From contig NZ_JADQDN010000008.1 in the NCBI RefSeq assembly GCF_015694425.1, forward strand, positions 62,001 through 126,000: a stretch of DNA of 64,000 nucleotides. Direction: 5' to 3'. The notes below the pieces were generated by a model. It ran no database searches and was not told the DNA's origin. It saw nothing but the letters and a program-made list of their open reading frames with translations. Made by a program: the position numbers and the translations under genes. Origin of the DNA: Microvirga terrestris. GTDB lineage: Bacteria > Pseudomonadota > Alphaproteobacteria > Rhizobiales > Beijerinckiaceae. Below are positions 1 through 8,780 of the stretch, one piece after another (positions within the stretch are counted from its first letter, which is position 1; every line of letters begins with the position of its first letter).

Positions 1-180
1 ATAGCCGGAGGCCTGAGCCATGGTCTCGGTAAGGAGAACACCGGGCACGAGAGGATGGCCGGGGAAATGCCCTTCGAAGACGGGGCTTTCCTGGGGGACG
101 ACGGACGACACCTCGATCCGCTTGGTCTCGCGGTCGAGGGCCGTCACCTGGTCGATCATTTCAAAATATTCGAGGCGCAT
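1..180 (-). CDS. FabZ-like 3-hydroxyacyl-ACP dehydratase, N-terminal part (runs off window)
   Basis: The first 60 codons are visible, from an ATG at 178-180, and the gene continues past the left edge. The segment EGHFPGHPLVPGVLLTETMAQ is the hotdog-fold signature of FabZ/FabA dehydratases, with the active-site His in GHFPGHP. It lies downstream of acpXL on the same strand. In rhizobia a dedicated FabZ sits beside acpXL and helps build the very-long-chain hydroxy fatty acid of lipid A, so this is probably that enzyme rather than the housekeeping FabZ; this assignment is from context. A palindromic repeat fills most of the gap to acpXL. Confidence 0.85.
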   Translation of the reverse strand, partial: MRLEYFEMIDQVTALDRETKRIEVSSVVPQESPVFEGHFPGHPLVPGVLLTETMAQASGY

Positions 181-196
181 GGTTTTGCAGAACCTG

Positions 197-308
197 TCCC
201 CCTCCCCCTTGTGGGGAGGGGCTAGGGGCGGGGGTGCCAGCGATGAACTGGACCAGCGTGACGCTTACACCCCCACCTCCAACTCCTCCCCACAAGGGGG
301 AGGAGGGC
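197..308. repeat. Palindromic repeat family A, copy 1
   Basis: A G/C-rich inverted repeat. The left arm reads CCCTCCCCCTTGTGGGGAGG followed by a GGGGGTG tract; the right arm has the complementary tract CACCCCCACCTCC then CTCCCCACAAGGGGGAGG. Each arm is itself a small hairpin. Related copies lie at 8840-8961, 32280-32395 and 34892-35012. It fills the acpXL-fabZ gap, so it is probably transcribed with that operon. Confidence 0.85.
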
Positions 309-373
309 TGCGTCGCGCCTACCATCCCGACGAGCCCCTCAAGGCCTACCTGCCGGGATAATCTTTCTTGTCT

Positions 374-655
374 TCAGGCCTGCTTGGCGGCCACCAGCGC
401 ATCGATGCGCGCCACAAGGTTCTTCAGAACGAAGTATTCCTCGGCCGGAGCCTTGCCCTCGTTCACTTCCTGGGTCCACTGCTCCAGGGGCAGCTTGATC
501 CCAAAGGCCTTGTCGATCGCGAACGCGATATCGAGGAAGGCAAGCGAGTCGATGCCCAGATCCTCGATGGCGTGGCTCTCAGGCGTGATCTGCTCGCGCG
601 GGATATCGGCGGTCTCTGAAATGATGCCGGCGACGGTCTCGAAGGTGGACGACAT
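374..655 (-). CDS. acpXL: Acyl carrier protein AcpXL
   Basis: A 93-residue acidic acyl carrier protein. The phosphopantetheine attachment Ser is S37 in [16 protein letters not shown], and IKLPLEQW follows; this combination and the length fit AcpXL rather than the 78-residue AcpP. AcpXL carries the 27-hydroxyoctacosanoyl-type chain that is transferred to lipid A in rhizobia and brucellae. The ATG at 653-655 is preceded by GGAGAG at good spacing. The FabZ-like gene follows 193 bases downstream on the same strand, with a repeat in between. Confidence 0.93.
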   Translation of the reverse strand: MSSTFETVAGIISETADIPREQITPESHAIEDLGIDSLAFLDIAFAIDKAFGIKLPLEQWTQEVNEGKAPAEEYFVLKNLVARIDALVAAKQA

Positions 656-962
656 GACGCCGCTCTCCTGAAATGCGTGTTGGTCTCAACGATGCGGCGC
701 CGGCAAGCTTGGGAAGGCCGGTGTCCAGACGCTCTTGTCGTTGACGAGGGTTGTTTCGGAGCGCACCCCTTACACGACGGGCGCCGGACCGGCAACAGAT
801 TGGTTGCGCTCAGCGGATCAGGCCTTGCCGGGGGAGCGGGAACTTTCCCTGCGGCAACGGCATAGGCAGCAGCCGATTGATTATTCGGCGCCTATCGTCG
901 ATAAGGGCCGCCTTCGGGCTTGAACCGAATGATCTTACATAAAAAGAGATTGCTGGATCGAC
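656..962. other. Divergent intergenic region without a gene
   Basis: About 300 bases lie between acpXL (leftward) and the phosphatase gene (rightward). It must hold both promoters, but I cannot identify convincing -35/-10 pairs by eye. A short A/T-rich stretch (ACATAAAAAGAGATT) lies just before the rightward gene. I see no open frame with a start signal and no repeat family member here. Confidence 0.5.
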
Positions 963-1685
963 GTGTTCAACAGGTTCCTTAAGCCTGAAGTCCGCTATGC
1001 CCGCCGCATGGCCCGGATCGCCCGATGGGACAGGCCCGTCGAGGGCCTGTCCGGGCGCCTGCGCGCCTGGGCCCATATGCTCATTGCCGATCACGGCGTG
1101 TTCCGGCTCTTCTACCTGAACAAGCACCCGGTCACCGACCAGCTCTGGCGCTCGGCCCAGCCGGCACCGCACCAGATTGCCGCCCTGAAAGCCGAAGGCA
1201 TCAAGACGATCATCAACCTGCGTGGCGGCCGGGAGCACGGCTCGTGGCAGCTCCAGAAGGACGCTTGCGACCGGCTCGGCATTAACCTCGTGGAGTTCGT
1301 GGTGCGCTCCCGCGGCGCACCGGACCGGGAGACCCTGCTCTCCGCCAAGGAATTCTTCGACACGATCGAATACCCGGCGGTCCTGCACTGCAAGTCGGGG
1401 GCGGACCGGGCCGGCTTCGTGGCTGCTCTCTATCTCGTGGTCTATGAAGGCAAGTCCATCGACGAGGCCCAGCGGCAATTGTCCATGCGCTATGGGCATT
1501 TCCGCTTCTCGAAGACGGGCATCCTGGATGCGTTCTTCGACCTCTACCGCCGCGACGGCGAAGCCAAGGGCATTCCGTTCCTCACCTGGATCGAGACCCG
1601 GTACGATGCGGACGATCTGGAGCGGAATTTCCGGTACGGTTTCTGGTCCCACATTCTCGTCGACAGGATCATGCGGCGCGAATAG
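963..1685 (+). CDS. Cysteine-based dual-specificity/tyrosine phosphatase family protein
   Basis: A 240-residue protein with the CX5R phosphatase loop HCKSGADRAG (nucleophile C143, Arg149) and an upstream WRSAQP motif typical of the bacterial DSP-like tyrosine phosphatase family. The long basic N terminus may associate with membranes. No transmembrane segment is obvious. It diverges from the AcpXL lipid A genes and precedes a lipid-exporter-like ABC gene on the other strand, so its substrate may be an envelope lipid or saccharide; that is inference from position only. The start is taken as GTG 963; an in-frame ATG at 1008 is an alternative. Confidence 0.8.
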   Translation: MFNRFLKPEVRYARRMARIARWDRPVEGLSGRLRAWAHMLIADHGVFRLFYLNKHPVTDQLWRSAQPAPHQIAALKAEGIKTIINLRGGREHGSWQLQKDACDRLGINLVEFVVRSRGAPDRETLLSAKEFFDTIEYPAVLHCKSGADRAGFVAALYLVVYEGKSIDEAQRQLSMRYGHFRFSKTGILDAFFDLYRRDGEAKGIPFLTWIETRYDADDLERNFRYGFWSHILVDRIMRRE

Positions 1686-1688
1686 GCC

Positions 1689-3470
1689 TCAGGAGACCAC
1701 CAGGCTGGGCTCGCTGTCGTCGGACAGCTGCAGGCGATGCAGGCGGGCATAGGCTCCCGCCTTGGCGATGAGAGCCTCGTGCGAGCCCGTTTCCGCGACC
1801 CGGCCCTTTTCCATCACGACGATCTTTTCCGCGTTGCGGACCGTCGAGAGGCGGTGGGCGATCACCAGGGTGGTGCGGCCCCTCATCAGCTTGCGGATGG
1901 CATCCTGCACCAGCCGCTCCGATTCGGAATCGAGGGCACTCGTCGCCTCGTCGAGGAGCAGGATCGGCGCGTCTTTCAGGAAGGCGCGGGCGAGCGAAAT
2001 GCGCTGGCGCTCACCGCCCGACATGCGGCCGCCGCCAGGCCCGACCACCGTGTCGTAGCCTTCCGGCATTCTCATGATGAAATCATGGGCGGCCGCTGCC
2101 TTGGCGGCATTCACGATCTCCTCGTCGGAGGCGTTGGATCGTCCGAAGGCGATGTTGGCCCGGATCGTGTCGTCGAAGAGGATCACATCCTGGCTCACCA
2201 CCGCAACAGCCTGCCTCAGGCTTGCCAGGGAGACGTCACGCACATCCTGCCCGTCAACCAGGACGGCGCCCCGGGTCGCATCGTAAAGGCGCGGCACGAG
2301 GGACAAGAGCGTCGACTTGCCCGAGCCGGATCGGCCGACCAAGGCTGTGGTCTGCCCGGCCTCGGCCACGAGACTGACGTGGTCGAGGGCGGCCGCCTCA
2401 CCGTCGTATGAGAAGGACAGGTCCGCAAACCGGATCTCGCCGCCCGCCAGCCGTAGCGGCTCGGCCCCCGGTTTGTCCTGGATCTTGGGTGCCTGATCCA
2501 TCACGTCGAAGGTGCGATGCAGGGCGGCCGCCGCCTCCTGGACGATGGCGTTGAGGTTGCCGAGCGCCCGGACCGGATGCGCCGCCATGACGAGGGCGCT
2601 GACGAAGCCGGTGAAATCTCCCACGGTGCTGTCCCCGGCGAGAATGCGCTGGCCGATCAGCATCAGGACGATGGCCACGGCAAGGCCGCCGCCCGTCTCG
2701 AGCACCGGATCCATCCGTCCACGGGCATTGGCCGCCTTCATTTTGAGGCCGCGGACGTCGTCGAAGGTCTTGGCAGCCTTGGCTTTCAGATAGCGCTCGA
2801 GCCCGTAGGTCTTGGCAATGCGGGTGCCGGCGAGGCTCTCGGTGATGAGGCTCGCCATCACGCCGGTCTGCTCCTGGGTCGACGCGGCCACCTGGCGCAG
2901 CTTCCGGCCGATCTTGTTGACCGGGTAGGCGAAGAAGGGCGCGATCACGGCCGCCACGATGGTCAGCACCGGGTCGATCCAGAGCATGGCGGCGATCAAC
3001 GCAATGAGGGTCGTCGACTCGCGCAGGAATACCGTGGAGAGGCGGGTCAGCGCCTCCCGGATGAAGGAGAAATCCGTGGTGAAGCGCTGGGTCAGCGCCG
3101 CCGGGCTCTCGCGGTCGATCTGGGAGAGATCGGCCTCGATCATGTGGCCGTAGAGAGCCGTCTGCATGTCGGCCTCGATCCGGGTCACCACCTTGTTGGT
3201 GAGCACGGTGAGCGCGAGCAGCGAGAAGCCCTTCACGGAGGTTACGACGATCACGAAGAGCGGGGCCAGCATGATGGCCCGGGCATCCTTGATGTCGAAG
3301 GCGTCGAAAGCCGCCTTGATCAGGACCGGGTAGAGCCCCGTCGCGCCGGACACCAGGGCGACCAGCACAAGCACCACGGCCAGCGTCTTCCGGTGCGGGC
3401 GCATCCAGTCCCGCCACAGACGGCTGATCAAGGGAAGGGTGTCACCCCGAAGGATGGTCTTGGACGCCAT
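1689..3470 (-). CDS. ABC exporter, fused permease and ATPase (MsbA-like)
   Basis: About 593 residues. An N-terminal six-helix type I ABC exporter domain (roughly residues 20-310) is followed by a nucleotide-binding domain with Walker A GRSGSGKST, Q-loop, signature SGGERQRISLARAF, Walker B ILLLDEATSALD and H-loop IAHRLST. Size and half-transporter layout match MsbA and other lipid or multidrug exporters acting as homodimers in the inner membrane. Nearby lipid A genes make a lipid A-core flippase plausible, but many paralogues share this architecture. I chose the ATG at 3468-3470; the frame stays open to a TTG at 3530. Confidence 0.85.
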   Translation of the reverse strand: MASKTILRGDTLPLISRLWRDWMRPHRKTLAVVLVLVALVSGATGLYPVLIKAAFDAFDIKDARAIMLAPLFVIVVTSVKGFSLLALTVLTNKVVTRIEADMQTALYGHMIEADLSQIDRESPAALTQRFTTDFSFIREALTRLSTVFLRESTTLIALIAAMLWIDPVLTIVAAVIAPFFAYPVNKIGRKLRQVAASTQEQTGVMASLITESLAGTRIAKTYGLERYLKAKAAKTFDDVRGLKMKAANARGRMDPVLETGGGLAVAIVLMLIGQRILAGDSTVGDFTGFVSALVMAAHPVRALGNLNAIVQEAAAALHRTFDVMDQAPKIQDKPGAEPLRLAGGEIRFADLSFSYDGEAAALDHVSLVAEAGQTTALVGRSGSGKSTLLSLVPRLYDATRGAVLVDGQDVRDVSLASLRQAVAVVSQDVILFDDTIRANIAFGRSNASDEEIVNAAKAAAAHDFIMRMPEGYDTVVGPGGGRMSGGERQRISLARAFLKDAPILLLDEATSALDSESERLVQDAIRKLMRGRTTLVIAHRLSTVRNAEKIVVMEKGRVAETGSHEALIAKAGAYARLHRLQLSDDSEPSLVVS

Positions 3471-3605
3471 GGATTCTGCGAAGTTCCCGATTAGAGGCAC
3501 GCGGTTAGCATGTGAACCATTCGGCCGCAAATCTTTCGGAATGCTCCCAGGGCCTCAGCGCTGCTTTGCCGCTTGCAGACTTCCCCCGCTCCCCCTCGGT
3601 TCCTG

Positions 3606-5999
3606 CTAGACCGCCCGCAGATGGCGCATGGGGCGGCCTGGGGCGATCATCTCGGCGGCCGCAATGATGCCCCGCGCGTCGATGCCGAAATGGCGGTAGA
3701 GGTCCTTGACCGTGCCGGTCTGGCCGAAATGCTCCACGCCCAGGGAGCGGGTGCGGTGACCCATGACCGAGCCCATCCAGGCGAGCGTGGCCGGATGACC
3801 ATCGATCACCGTCACCAGACCGCAATGGGGCGGCACGTCGGCAAACAGGCGCTCCACGTGGGAGCGGGCATGAACGAGGCCGCGCTCGCGGGCGCGCTGC
3901 GCCGCCGTCCAGCCCGCATTGAGACGGTCGGCCGAGGTAATGGCGAGCAGGCCGATATCGCGCCGGTCCTCAGCCATGAGACCCACCGCTTGAATAGCTT
4001 CCGGCGCGACCGCGCCCGTATAGGCTACGACAACTTGAGCGTTCGGCCCGGGCTTCCGCAGCCAGTAGGCGCCGGCCATGATGTCGTCGGCCAATTCCGG
4101 CGTCATCTCGCGCTGCGGCTGCTCCAGGGTACGGGTGGACAGGCGCAGATAAACCGAGCCGCCGGTCTCGTCGCGCAGCCAAGTCTTCTCATTGGGCTCA
4201 CCTCCCTCGCGCTGCATGTAGTCGAAGGCCCAGCGCATGATGACCGCAAGCTCGTCCACGAAGGCGGGCTCGAAGGATGCCAAGCCATCCTGCGCCATGC
4301 CGACCAGCGGCGTGCCGATCGACTGGTGCGCACCGCCCTCCGGGGCCAGCGTCACACCGGACGGCGTGGCGACGATCATGAAGCGGGCATCCTGGTAGCA
4401 GGCATAGTTGAGCGCATCGGCGCCGCGATAGATGAACGGGTCGTAGAGGGTGCCGATAGGCAGGATGCGCTCGCCGAAGAGGGAATGCGACAGACCGAGT
4501 GCGGAAAGCACGATGAAGAGGTTCATCTCGGCGATGCCGAGCTCGATATGCTGACCGGACGGCGAGAATTCCCAATTGTAGGTGGAGGGGATCCGTTCCT
4601 TCTTGAAGGTGTCGACCAGGCTCTCGCGGGCATAGAGCCCGCGCCGGTTCACCCAGGCCCCGAGATTGGTCGAGACCGTCACGTCCGGCGCCGTGGTGAC
4701 GACCCGCGCGGCAAGCGCGTTGTCCGAGCGCGCCAGTTCGTTGAGGATGAAGCCGAAACCCTGCTGGGTCGACATGGCCGGATTGGCCGGGAAGGTGAGC
4801 TTCTCCGGCACCGGCACGGCCGGAGCGGCGTAGCGGCGGGTGCCCTTCTGGATGAACGGCACCGCGCTCAGGAAGCGCTCGACCTCGGCCTGTGGGATCG
4901 TCACGCCCTCGAACTTGTCCCATTCATGGCCGGGGCGCACCCCTTGGGTCTTCTGCCAGGCCTCCATTTGGGAGGGTGTCAGCATGCCGGAATGGTTGTC
5001 CTTGTGGCCGGCGAGCGGGAGCCCGAAGCCCTTGATGGTATAGGCCAGGAAGCAGACCGGGCGGTCGTGCCCTCGTGCCTTCTCGAAGGCGTCGAGCAGG
5101 CTCGGCAGGTCGTGGCCGCCGAGATTGGCCATGAGCTCGGCAAGCTCCTCGTCCGAGCGCTTCTCGATGAGGCGGGTGACCGGCCCCTGGTCGCCCAGGT
5201 CGTCGAGCAGGCGCTTGCGCCACGCGGCGCCGCCTTGATACGTCAGGGCGGAGTAGAGCTGGTTGGGGCAGGAATCGATCCAGTCGCGCAGCTTCTCGCC
5301 GCCGGGCTCCTTGAAGGCCGCCTGCATGAGCGAGCCGTGCTTGAGTACCACCACGTCCCAGCCGAAATTGCGGAACAGCGCCTCGAAGCGCTGCCACAGG
5401 CCCTCGCGAATCACCGCGTCGAGGCTCTGCCGGTTGTAGTCGATGATCCACCACGTGTTGCGGATGCCGTGTTTCCAGCCTTCCAGCAGGGCCTCGAAGA
5501 TGTTGCCCTCGTCCATCTCCGCATCGCCCACGAGCGAGATCATGCGGCCCTCGGGCTTGTCCTTGGCCCAGCCATGAGCCTTCACGTAATCCTGCACGAG
5601 GCTGGCAAACAGCGTCTGGGCGACGCCGAGGCCCACCGAGCCGGTGGAGAAATCCACGTCGTCGATGTCCTTGGTGCGGGAGGGATAGGATTGCGCACCC
5701 TTGTAGCCGCGGAAATTCTCCAGCTTCTCGCGGGTCTGGCGCCCGAAGAGATACTGGATGGCGTGGTAGATCGGGCTGGCATGGGGTTTCACCGCCACCC
5801 GGTCCTCGGGGCGCAGCACCGAGAAATAGAGCGCCGCCAGGATGGTTGAGAGGGACGCGGAGGAGGCCTGGTGCCCGCCGATCTTCATCCCATCTTCATT
5901 GGGACGCAGGTGATTGGCGTTGTGGATGGTCCAGGTGGAGAGCCAGAGCACCTTGCGCTCGAGTTCCTTCAAGATGCTCAGGTGCCGTGCGTCAGCCAT
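3606..5999 (-). CDS. AceE-type 2-oxo acid dehydrogenase E1 / transketolase-family enzyme
   Basis: About 797 residues related to homodimeric pyruvate dehydrogenase E1 (AceE), somewhat shorter than the ~890 residues of E. coli AceE. The thiamine diphosphate/Mg motif begins at GDAEMDEG (D159) and ends near N189 in IIDYNRQ. The N-terminal THPHWL-like region reads STWTIHNANHLRPNEDGMKIGG. Such enzymes decarboxylate pyruvate or a related 2-oxo acid (for example 2-oxobutyrate for MdeB) and pass the acyl group to an E2 lipoyl protein. No E2 or E3 gene is adjacent, so the substrate is open. The ATG at 5997-5999 follows a strong GGGAGGGA ribosome-binding site. Confidence 0.85.
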   Translation of the reverse strand: MADARHLSILKELERKVLWLSTWTIHNANHLRPNEDGMKIGGHQASSASLSTILAALYFSVLRPEDRVAVKPHASPIYHAIQYLFGRQTREKLENFRGYKGAQSYPSRTKDIDDVDFSTGSVGLGVAQTLFASLVQDYVKAHGWAKDKPEGRMISLVGDAEMDEGNIFEALLEGWKHGIRNTWWIIDYNRQSLDAVIREGLWQRFEALFRNFGWDVVVLKHGSLMQAAFKEPGGEKLRDWIDSCPNQLYSALTYQGGAAWRKRLLDDLGDQGPVTRLIEKRSDEELAELMANLGGHDLPSLLDAFEKARGHDRPVCFLAYTIKGFGLPLAGHKDNHSGMLTPSQMEAWQKTQGVRPGHEWDKFEGVTIPQAEVERFLSAVPFIQKGTRRYAAPAVPVPEKLTFPANPAMSTQQGFGFILNELARSDNALAARVVTTAPDVTVSTNLGAWVNRRGLYARESLVDTFKKERIPSTYNWEFSPSGQHIELGIAEMNLFIVLSALGLSHSLFGERILPIGTLYDPFIYRGADALNYACYQDARFMIVATPSGVTLAPEGGAHQSIGTPLVGMAQDGLASFEPAFVDELAVIMRWAFDYMQREGGEPNEKTWLRDETGGSVYLRLSTRTLEQPQREMTPELADDIMAGAYWLRKPGPNAQVVVAYTGAVAPEAIQAVGLMAEDRRDIGLLAITSADRLNAGWTAAQRARERGLVHARSHVERLFADVPPHCGLVTVIDGHPATLAWMGSVMGHRTRSLGVEHFGQTGTVKDLYRHFGIDARGIIAAAEMIAPGRPMRHLRAV

Positions 6000-6083
6000 G
6001 GGGTCCCTCCCGGTTTTGCCGAGATATAAGCCCAATGGTTTTTCGAAGCGAGGCCTAAGGCTTCAGCGAGGCCTTGAGGGATT

Positions 6084-6115
6084 GAAAAACGAAAAGCCCG
6101 CCGGTTGGCGGGCCT
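6084..6115 (-). terminator. Intrinsic terminator for tRNA-Gly
   Basis: On the minus strand a GC stem (GCCCGCC/GGCGGGC, loop AACC) is followed by CTTTTCGTTTTTC. It lies just downstream of the tRNA gene, as expected of a rho-independent terminator. Confidence 0.75.
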
Positions 6116-6144
6116 TCGTGAAACTCTCAAAGCTTGAGAGAAAT

Positions 6145-6219
6145 TGGAGCGGGCGAAGGGATTCGAACCCTCGACCCCAACCTTGGCAAGGTTGTGCTCT
6201 ACCCCTGAGCTACACCCGC
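6145..6219 (-). tRNA. tRNA-Gly (anticodon GCC)
   Basis: Read on the minus strand, the 75-base sequence folds as a cloverleaf. The 7-bp acceptor is GCGGGTG/CGCCCGC, the D-arm GTAGCTCAGGGGTAGAGCAC, the anticodon stem CAACC/GGTTG around the loop TTGCCAA, and the T-arm contains GGTTCGAATCC. The gene encodes a 3' terminal TCCA. The anticodon GCC reads GGC and GGT glycine codons. Confidence 0.97.
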
Positions 6220-6368
6220 GCTCCGCGATGCCGAGGCATCGTTGCGAGGCCCGTGATGTGCCCCAAAACAGCGCGCTTTGCAAGAGGGTCCCGCAGAACT
6301 TTTCTGGCAAACCCTTGAGCCTGCTTCATCCGGTCGCTAGAAGCCAAAGAGGTTTTTGGAGAATTGCC

Positions 6369-6908
6369 TTGGCCCATCTGTCCCCGCAGGAACTCCTGAA
6401 TCGCCTGTCCGCCCTCGGCATCCAGACCGAGACGGTGGAGCATGAACCCGTCTTCACGGTGGCCGAGTCGAAATCCGTCAAGGAACGAATCCCGGGAGCC
6501 CATTCCAAGAACCTGTTCGTGAAGGACAAGAAGGGCCGCTTCTTCCTGATTTCCGCCAAGCACGACACGGCCATCGATCTCAAGCGGATGCACGAGGTCC
6601 TTGGCGCCTCAGGCCGCCTGTCCTTCGGCTCCGCCGAGCAGCTACGCGCGCTGCTGGGCGTCGAGCCCGGTTCCGTCACGGCCTTCGCCGTGGTGAACGA
6701 CACGGACGGCAAGGTCACGATGGTGCTCGACGCCAACCTCATGGAACACGAGCGGGTGAACTTTCATCCCCTGGTCAATTCCATGACCACCGGCGTGTCG
6801 CGGGAGGATCTCGTGACGTTCCTGCGCGCCACGGGCCATGATCCGCTGATCCTGCGCCTGCCGGAGCCGCCGGCGGAATTGCCAGACAACGCTCAAGCTC
6901 CCATCTAA
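6369..6908 (+). CDS. YbaK/ProX-type prolyl-tRNA editing deacylase
   Basis: A 179-residue stand-alone editing-domain protein of the YbaK/PrdX (ProX) family, which hydrolyses mischarged Ala- or Cys-tRNA(Pro) in trans. Seen directly: the N-terminal EHEPVFTVAES segment, the conserved lysine region HSKNLFVKDKKGRFFL and the AFAVVNDTDGKVTMVLD segment. The likely start is TTG at 6369-6371 with GGAGA about 7 bases upstream; the frame is open further upstream but only through the opposite-strand tRNA-Gly gene, so longer versions are unlikely. Confidence 0.88.
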   Translation: MAHLSPQELLNRLSALGIQTETVEHEPVFTVAESKSVKERIPGAHSKNLFVKDKKGRFFLISAKHDTAIDLKRMHEVLGASGRLSFGSAEQLRALLGVEPGSVTAFAVVNDTDGKVTMVLDANLMEHERVNFHPLVNSMTTGVSREDLVTFLRATGHDPLILRLPEPPAELPDNAQAPI

Positions 6909-6946
6909 GGGAAATTCGTCTTCCGCCTCCACCCTTCGAGGATCGC

Positions 6947-7843
6947 ATGCTCTCCGACAATCCCGCCCCGTCCGACGATCTGGTGAAGGACACCACCACG
7001 GCAAATTTCCGACAGGACGTGCTGGCTGAATCCATGCAGCAACCGGTGCTCGTGGATTTCTGGGCGCCCTGGTGCGGACCCTGCAAGCAGCTCACCCCGA
7101 TCCTGGAAAAGGCCGTGCGGGCCGCCGGCGGCAAGGTGAAGCTCGTGAAGATGAACATCGACGATCATCCGCAGATCGCCGGTCAGCTCGGCGTGCAGTC
7201 GATTCCTGCCGTCTTCGCGTTCCAGCGCGGCCAGCCGGTGGACGGCTTCATGGGCGCCCTGCCGGAAAGCCAGATCAAGAGCTTCATCGAGCGCCTGGTG
7301 GGGCCCCTCGGCCCCAGTGCCGTGGAGGAGATCCTGGCTGAGGCCGACAATCTGGCGGCCGCCGGTGACATGGGCGGGGCGGCCGAGCTCTACGCCGCCG
7401 TCCTCTCGCAGGATCCCGAGAACGTTGCGGCGCTCGCGGCGCTCGTGAAGCTCCATGTGGAGGTGGGCGATCTCGAGGGCGCCAAACGCTTTCTCTCCAT
7501 GGCGCCCCAGGCGAAGGCCAATGATCCGGCGATTGCCGGCGCCCGCGCGGCCATCGAACTGGCCGAGCAGGCGGGCTCCCTGGGCGACCTGGCGGATCTC
7601 CAGCGCCAGGTTGAGGTGGATCCTGCGGACCATCAGGCCCGCTTCGATCTCGCCGTCGGGTTGAACGCCCGCGGGCGGCGCGGAGAAGCTGTCGATCACC
7701 TCCTTGAAATCGTCCGCCGCGACCGCAATTGGAACGAGGACGGCGCGCGCAAGCAGCTCGTTCAGTTCTTCGAGGCCTGGGGCCCGATGGACGAGATGAC
7801 GCTGGCAGGGCGGCGGAGGCTTTCCTCGCTGCTGTTCTCCTGA
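6947..7843 (+). CDS. Thioredoxin-TPR protein (YbbN/CnoX-like)
   Basis: 298 residues. An N-terminal thioredoxin fold carries an intact CGPC active site in FWAPWCGPCKQL and the cis-Pro segment SIPAVF. A C-terminal half of alpha-helical TPR-like repeats (roughly 125-290) follows. This is the architecture of YbbN/CnoX, a redox-linked holdase chaperone handing clients to GroEL or DnaK. E. coli YbbN has lost the full CXXC, whereas this one keeps it, so disulfide reductase activity is plausible. It starts a close gene run with the LON-domain and Trm112-like genes. Confidence 0.9.
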   Translation: MLSDNPAPSDDLVKDTTTANFRQDVLAESMQQPVLVDFWAPWCGPCKQLTPILEKAVRAAGGKVKLVKMNIDDHPQIAGQLGVQSIPAVFAFQRGQPVDGFMGALPESQIKSFIERLVGPLGPSAVEEILAEADNLAAAGDMGGAAELYAAVLSQDPENVAALAALVKLHVEVGDLEGAKRFLSMAPQAKANDPAIAGARAAIELAEQAGSLGDLADLQRQVEVDPADHQARFDLAVGLNARGRRGEAVDHLLEIVRRDRNWNEDGARKQLVQFFEAWGPMDEMTLAGRRRLSSLLFS

Positions 7844-7868
7844 TGCGCCCAAGTTTGGGGAGATCGGA

Positions 7869-8540
7869 ATGGGAATGAACGCGGTATACCGAGGGCCGGA
7901 GGATTGCCCGTCGGTCATCCCGGTCTTTCCTCTTCCCGGCGCGCTTCTTCTCCCGCGCGGCCAGATGCCGCTGAACATCTTCGAGCCGCGTTATGTCGCG
8001 ATGGTGGATGAGGCGCTCAAGACCGACCGCGTCATCGGCATGGTGCAGCCCGACGCGGACAATGACGCCCATGCCTCCGTGCCGAAGCTCTACCGGGTCG
8101 GCTGCGCCGGCCGCGTCACCCAATTCGCCGAGACCGGCGACGGGCGCTACCTGATCACGCTCATCGGCGTTGCGCGTTTTCGCATCGAAGAGGAGCTGCC
8201 GCCGATCGATCTCTTCCGCCGGTGCCGCGTGAGTTTCGAGCCTTTCGCGTCCGACTTCACGGCCCGCGCGGGCGAAACGGAAGTCGACCGGGCCGGCGTG
8301 GTCAAAGCCCTGCGCGACTTCGTCGACGCCGTGCACGTAAAGGTCGACTGGCGTGGGATCGAGGAGGCGCCGAACGAGGCCCTCGTGAACGCGCTGTGCA
8401 TGATGAGCCCGTTCGGGATCCGCGAGAAGCAGGCGCTGCTGGAAGCACCCAATCTCAAGTCGCGGGCCGAAGTACTTATCGCGCTCACCGAGATCGAGCT
8501 CGCCCGCAGCAGTGCCGGCTCCGACTCGACCCTGCAATAG
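7869..8540 (+). CDS. LON substrate-binding-domain protein
   Basis: 223 residues matching the stand-alone N-terminal (LON_substr_bdg) domain of Lon protease: [26 protein letters not shown] near the start and [14 protein letters not shown] in the middle. There is no ATPase or protease domain, so it presumably binds unfolded or aggregated substrates or acts as an adaptor. The ATG follows GGGGAGA at 5 bases. It is 25 bases after the thioredoxin-TPR gene, so the two are probably cotranscribed and both concern protein quality control. Confidence 0.88.
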   Translation: MGMNAVYRGPEDCPSVIPVFPLPGALLLPRGQMPLNIFEPRYVAMVDEALKTDRVIGMVQPDADNDAHASVPKLYRVGCAGRVTQFAETGDGRYLITLIGVARFRIEEELPPIDLFRRCRVSFEPFASDFTARAGETEVDRAGVVKALRDFVDAVHVKVDWRGIEEAPNEALVNALCMMSPFGIREKQALLEAPNLKSRAEVLIALTEIELARSSAGSDSTLQ

Positions 8541-8551
8541 GAATTTTGACG

Positions 8552-8767
8552 ATGGTTCCCGACACACCCGAGACGCCCCAGGCCGTGGAGGCAACGCGAA
8601 TCGACCCCAAGCTCCTGGAGCTTCTCGTCTGCCCGCTCACTAAGGAAACGCTGGAATACGACGCGGCGCGACAGGAGCTGATCAGCCGCCGCGCCAAGCT
8701 CGCCTACCCGATCCGCGACGGCATCCCGATCATGCTGCCGGAAGAGGCGCGGCCGTTGGGGGATTGA
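8552..8767 (+). CDS. Trm112-family small protein
   Basis: 71 residues. [17 protein letters not shown] at the start and [17 protein letters not shown] at the end are the hallmark of bacterial Trm112/UPF0434 proteins such as YcaR. Only one of the zinc-binding Cys positions is kept (CPLT), as in many Gram-negative members. Trm112 proteins partner methyltransferases in other organisms; the bacterial role is unsettled. AGGAA lies upstream of the ATG. Third gene of the thioredoxin/LON/Trm112 run. Confidence 0.88.
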   Translation: MVPDTPETPQAVEATRIDPKLLELLVCPLTKETLEYDAARQELISRRAKLAYPIRDGIPIMLPEEARPLGD

Positions 8768-8780
8768 GCTTTCTCTTTGG

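Noticed and set aside
197..308. Repeats as a CRISPR array
   Set aside because: The elements are dispersed palindromes in different gene gaps, not tandem short repeats with unique spacers, and no cas genes are present.
3573..5849. 758-codon open frame opposite the AceE-like gene
   Set aside because: A shadow frame: His/Arg/Gly-rich with no domain, fully inside a well-supported gene on the other strand.
6144..6368. N-terminal extension of the prolyl-tRNA editing protein
   Set aside because: The extension would be translated from the complement of tRNA-Gly and carries no family similarity; TTG 6369 has a proper ribosome-binding site.
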